Assembly (NCBI GenBank): GCA_023159155.1
Contig: JAJNNX010000069.1
Span: forward strand, 62,001-126,000
Reading direction: 5' to 3'
From: Ustulina deusta
Taxonomy: Eukaryota; Ascomycota; Sordariomycetes; Xylariales; Xylariaceae
DNA: 64,000 nt
The translations under genes were made by a program, and so were the position numbers. Under the pieces are notes generated by a model. The model searched no databases. It saw only the letters and a program-made list of their open reading frames with translations, and had not been told where the DNA came from. Positions 59,031-64,000 of this stretch are shown here, in pieces (within the stretch, counting starts at the first letter, position 1; each line of letters begins with the position of its first letter).

Positions 59031-62000
59031 ATAATAGTATTAACTATATATAAAGCTATTACTAACTATATATAAAACTATTTATATAATACTAGTAATT
59101 AACTAATTAGTTTAATTGCGTAAGCGGTATATATATATAGAATTCTTTTACTATATAAAAATCCTCTATATAAAAGTTTTGCTTTTATATAGATAGTTAA
59201 AAAAATAGATCGATATATATAGTTATTTATTTTATTTTTTTGTTATATATAATATTATATCTTTTAGCTACCTAATACTAATTAGTATTTTTAGCTAAAG
59301 AATATAGATTAGCAAAAGTAAAGATAGAATTTTAATTTGGTTATATAGACCGTATATTTTATATTATATTTTAGTTCTTTTAGTAGTAGGCTAATAAAAA
59401 AAAAAGATTAATTATTTATTTATATTTTAGTTTAGTTTTTATATAAAAATATAATTAATAGTGCGTAATTATCTTATTTTTTGATTATTATTATATAAAC
59501 TATATAAAAGTTTATATTATAATTAAACTTTTTTATTTCTATTTTTTATATTTATAAATATATTAAATAATAGCTAATTATATAAAAGCTATTAGAAGCA
59601 AATATATAAAGATATTAAAGTTTCTAAAAAATAACTTTTAATATTTTTGACTAACTTTTTATATAAGTTTATAGCTAAAAAGATTACTAAGTATACTAGT
59701 ATTTTTTTAGCTGCTATATAAAAAATAATTAACTTTTATATATATAATAATTAAAAAAAAATTTAATATATAAATTATATATTTATATATTAAATATAGC
59801 TAAACTTTATATAAACTAAAAAAATTTTAAAAAGTATTAATAAAAAATATTAAGTTAGCTAGACTATAAATGTTATAAATAATTAATAATAAAATTATTA
59901 TAAAAATATATAATATATTTTATATAAAAAGTATTTTAAACTAAAAGCTAATAGAACGTTTAAAAAAAAACTATATTATATAATTTATAAAAAGTAAATA
60001 TATTCTAATATATAAACTTTAACTTTTTATATAATAATTCTAAATATTACTATTATTTTTTATTTTAAATTAATAATTTTTTAATTAAAACTATAATAAT
60101 AAAAACTTTTTTATATAATAGAATAATTTTATAGTATTTATTTTTAAAACTAGAGCATAATTTTAAAAAGATCTCTATATATAAAATTAAAAAAGATTTT
60201 TAACTTAAAATAATATATTACTATATAATAATAAAGTATTAAAAGTATACTTTTAAAAAATATTTTTAATTATAAAACACTACTTATTTTTTGTATTAAT
60301 TAATAATCTAGCTATATAAACTAGAAGTATGCTATATTTTTAATATATAATAAAATACCTAGTCTTATAATATTTTTTATAAACTTTTAAGCAACTAATA
60401 TTTTATATTTAGATTTTATTTATATATAATATTTAAAATAAGATTATTTTAGTAATAAAATACTAAATATTTTTAAAAGTTTAGTAAAAAAAAAACTATT
60501 CTAGAAAATTATACGATTTACTTTATAATAAAGTATAATAGTTTGTTAATTTTTGCTACAAAATAAAAATTATAAAGGAATAGTTCTATGTAGTATTTTT
60601 AATTATTTTAACTAATTATACAAAAAATTATTATATATAAAAAAAATATATATAATACTATAAATTTATATTTTAATATAGTTATAAACTATAATTAATA
60701 TTAAATAAACTAAATTAATATTATTTTTATATAAATATATAAATAAATAAATAAAATTTTTTATATAAAGTATTAAAAATTATAATTAATAAATTATTAA
60801 AAATATAAAAAATATTTAGGATAAAATACTTAAAAAAAAAAAATTTATTATAATTATTATATAAGTATGCAAAAGTATGCTAAAATTTGAAATAATATTT
60901 ATTTTTTAAAACTTATATTTAAAGGTTTTTTTTTTAACTTTTGTTTGTGTTTCTAAATTAAAAGCAACCTATTAAACAAATATTTTATATAAAAAGCAGA
61001 AAATATTTACTATATAGATAAGCAATATAACTATACTAATTGCTACCTTATATAATATAAAAGTACTAAATAATATTTTTGTAATTTTTAAAAATAATAT
61101 TTTAGCTAAAATTATATAAATATTTATTTTTAAAAAAATGTTTATATAAATAAGAAATGTTTTATTTGTTAAAAAGAAAAATATTAGTTAATAAACTATA
61201 TTTTTAAAAAAAAAGTTTATATAAAAAGCTAATATTTTAATATATATAAAATAATGTTTAATAATAAACTAATTTTAGCCAAAGTTTTTATTTATTTTGC
61301 TAAATATAAAAGTTATTTAGATTTATATAATAAAAATTTTTTTTTAATATATATAATAAAGATATAATATAATATATTATATAACTTAAAAAATATTTAA
61401 GTAATAATAATAAATTAGCTTTTAAACTAATTTATATTAGATAACTAGTATTATATAAAATACTAAAATATTATTTAAAATATAGATGTTTTGAAGTTTT
61501 TAATTATAAAAAAGCTGCAAGCAGAGGCATATATATAAAAGAACCCTAATATAAAAATTATATAAACATTTAAAACAGCTAAAGTAAGCTTTAGTAAAGG
61601 TTTTATAATAACTTTAATTAATATAATAAAAATTAATAATAAGATCGGTTGTATAATTTTTTATATATTAAATATTTTTATTTTGTTTTTATTTTTACTA
61701 AAGGATATAAATTGCTTAAAAGCCTACTTTAATAATATAAAAAATATTATTATATAAAAAAACAAAAGTATTTTTATTATTATATATAAATAAAGCTACT
61801 TTTTTTTTAATATTTATTTATATAAAATAGCTAGCTATTTTATTAAAGTTAAACTATAGTGCTTATATAAATATTTTAAGTACTTTTATATAAAAAGATT
61901 ATATAAAATATTAACTTATATAAAATATAAAATTAAGTAGCTAATTTTAAAAAAAATCTAGAAGTTCTATTATTATTACTAAATATATAATAAAGCTTTA

Positions 62001-64000
62001 TATTATTTTAAGTTTATAATTAAAAATAATTATAAATTTAATTATAAAATAGTTATAAATGTTATATAAATAAAGAACCAAAATATATTATATATAATTA
62101 ATACTATAATATTATTTTAAGCAGCTATTTTTTTGAAATCTATATTTATATAAAATATATAAAAAATATTATATAAATGCTAAATTAATATTTATTAAAA
62201 ACTTTTTAATAATATTATATATAATTTAAAAACAAATTTTTTATTAAACAAATTTAAAAAATATATAAAAATAATAAATATATAATATTATAAAATATTT
62301 ATTAAAGCATACTAAATAATCAAAAAAATAAAACAAACGTATGGACTGCTAAAACATATATATAATATTTTTTAAAAAGAAATTAATATATAAACAAATA
62401 ATAAATTAATTTTATAAATAGTAATTAAAGCATTAAACAATATAACTGGACTAAATAGCTTTATATTAACTTTTTTTATTTTTAGAGCATACTTATATAT
62501 TAATAAAGATTTTCTTTTTTTTTAGCCCTTGTATAAAAAGTAACAATTATTTAAAACGCAATAAAAATACTATATAAAAACTATATAAAAGTTAAGATTA
62601 ACTATACAATTAAAGAATAAAATAGACTATTTTTATATAATATATTTATATTTTTTTATAGCAAAGTTTTAGTATAAAAAAAAATAAGAAAGCTTATATA
62701 AAATTAAAATAATTAAAAAAGTTAAATATAATTATTGTTTTAATAAACAAGCTAATATATTTTTGCTATATATAAGTTAAACTATATTATTATACAAAAA
62801 ATACTTAGACTAAAGATATAAAAAATAATAGTATATAACTAATATAGCTAATAATAATATAAAAAAAATATAGCTAGCCAAAAAAAGAACTTATTATATA
62901 TTTGTTATATAACGCCTAAATATTATAGATTTTTTTAACTATAAAAAAATATTAAGCTTTTAAGTTAGTAACTAAACTTTATATAAATAGGATTATTATA
63001 ACTTTTAAAAAATTATTTAAAAAGTTAGATATAATAAAAATTAATAAACTTATTATATATAATTTAAATATATATAAAAAAAATATATTTTTAAATTTTG
63101 CTTTATATAAAAAATAAAAAATAAAAATATTAACCTATATAAAAAATTAAAACTAGTTATATAAAGGTATAATAATACTAAAAAAAGTATAGTTTTAATT
63201 TAATTGCTAATAATCTAATAAATAAACTAATAGTTAATTTTAGCTTTTAGACTTATTTTTATATATAATTTTAGAATATTATATAAGCTTAAAAATATTA
63301 CTTAAGTTTATATCTAGTTAGAAAATAAACTATTATATAATATTTATGCTTATTTATTTTTAGAGCTAAAAAATAAATATTGTTTAAAAACTATCCTATA
63401 AATTATATAACTTTTATATAGCTTGGCTAAATTTAGGCTATATTAATTTAAAACTTATTATTAATACTACTAAAAAAAACTTAAAATATAAATATTTATA
63501 TATAATTTATGCTTACTATTTATATATAATAGCCCGGATATTTTTAGAATAACTAAAATATAAATAAATAATATTTTAAGCTTTATAACTCCAAACTTTT
63601 TAGCGCACAAAAAGGAAGAACTTTAGCAAGCAAAACTTTATACAAAGCTAAAAAAAACTTTATTTTTTAACTACTTAATTAAGTTTAATAGTAAAAAAAT
63701 TTTTTATATAAATATAATATTATAATAACCTAAAAAAACCAAACTAAAGATTTAGCTAAAATTAACCTTTATATAAAAAACTTTGCTTAAGTTTATATTT
63801 TTTAATAAGCTTAAAAAATATATATTAGTAATATATATTAACTAAAAGCTATATATAATTTTGTTATTATAGCTTAAATAACTAAACTATAATTATATAA
63901 TATTAAAGTATTAAATAAATAAATTAAATAATAATAAAATAATTTAACTTAAAAATTTATATTTATTTTATTTAATTTTTATTATATAAAATTATTTATT

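Larger units (their letters stand above)
46960..64000. repeat. Large AT-rich block, RIP-like, to the window edge
   Basis: About 17 kb of almost pure A/T sequence with no coding potential; no long ORF occurs on either strand. It contains an LTR retrotransposon skeleton (53038-59030), a tandem array (50901-51213) and long homopolymer runs, such as over 20 T near 48030 and over 20 A near 53106 and 58857. Degeneration by RIP is the simplest reading. Size and composition would also suit pericentromeric or subtelomeric heterochromatin; no telomere repeat is seen. Confidence 0.86.

Noticed and set aside
46960..64000. Mitochondrial DNA or a CRISPR array as explanation for the AT-rich end
   Set aside because: No mitochondrial genes, tRNAs or rRNA are seen and there are no regularly spaced identical repeats; the LTR pair and composition fit mutated nuclear repeats.

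Overview
The window is genomic DNA from a filamentous ascomycete (Pezizomycotina; a Sordariomycete-like fungus is my guess). The evidence is short 45-130 nt spliceosomal introns, several HET-domain genes, UstYa-type enzymes, a fungal rhodopsin-domain membrane protein, and a mosaic of ordinary gene-bearing DNA with extremely AT-rich blocks that look like RIP-mutated repeats.

Layout. (1) 1-10 kb: a partial C2H2 zinc-finger exon at the left edge, a frameshifted HET pseudogene, a 249-bp MITE with long terminal inverted repeats and TA flanks, a three-exon HET-domain gene (about 1025 aa) and a four-helix fungal membrane protein. (2) About 10.26-15.6 kb: an AT-rich, gene-free block. (3) 16-18.8 kb: a second, decayed paralogue of the 4.3-7.6 kb HET gene. 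(4) 19.4-30.4 kb: a compact biosynthetic-type cluster. (5) 31-46 kb: mostly conserved housekeeping or ordinary genes: an F-box-like protein, a hypothetical, UTP15, dienoyl-CoA isomerase, TFB5, a PY-motif membrane protein, a tentative small membrane protein and an aldo/keto reductase. (6) About 46.96 kb to the end: a second AT-rich block holding a heavily mutated LTR retrotransposon of about 6 kb and an array of about 83-bp tandem repeats.

The most interesting part is 19.4-30.4 kb. It holds an O-methyltransferase, a seven-helix rhodopsin-domain protein, two UstYa-family (DUF3328) oxidases, an MFS exporter and, between the oxidases and the exporter, a two-exon gene of 58 codons. That small gene has a signal peptide, an acidic linker and a C-terminal Tyr/Trp/Phe-rich segment (IAYAWF followed by AEDE). 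No NRPS or PKS is seen. I infer a ribosomally made, oxidatively cyclised peptide (RiPP) pathway related to dikaritins (ustiloxin, phomopsin, asperipin). Its precursor has one candidate core and no Kex2 KR sites, unlike the repeated KR-punctuated precursors of the known members. In this model the precursor enters the secretory pathway, the UstYa pair cross-links aromatic residues, the methyltransferase tailors the product and the MFS protein exports it.

Exon borders were worked out by hand from GT/GC-AG signals, reading-frame continuity and family motifs; all multi-exon totals quoted are divisible by three. No database search was possible.
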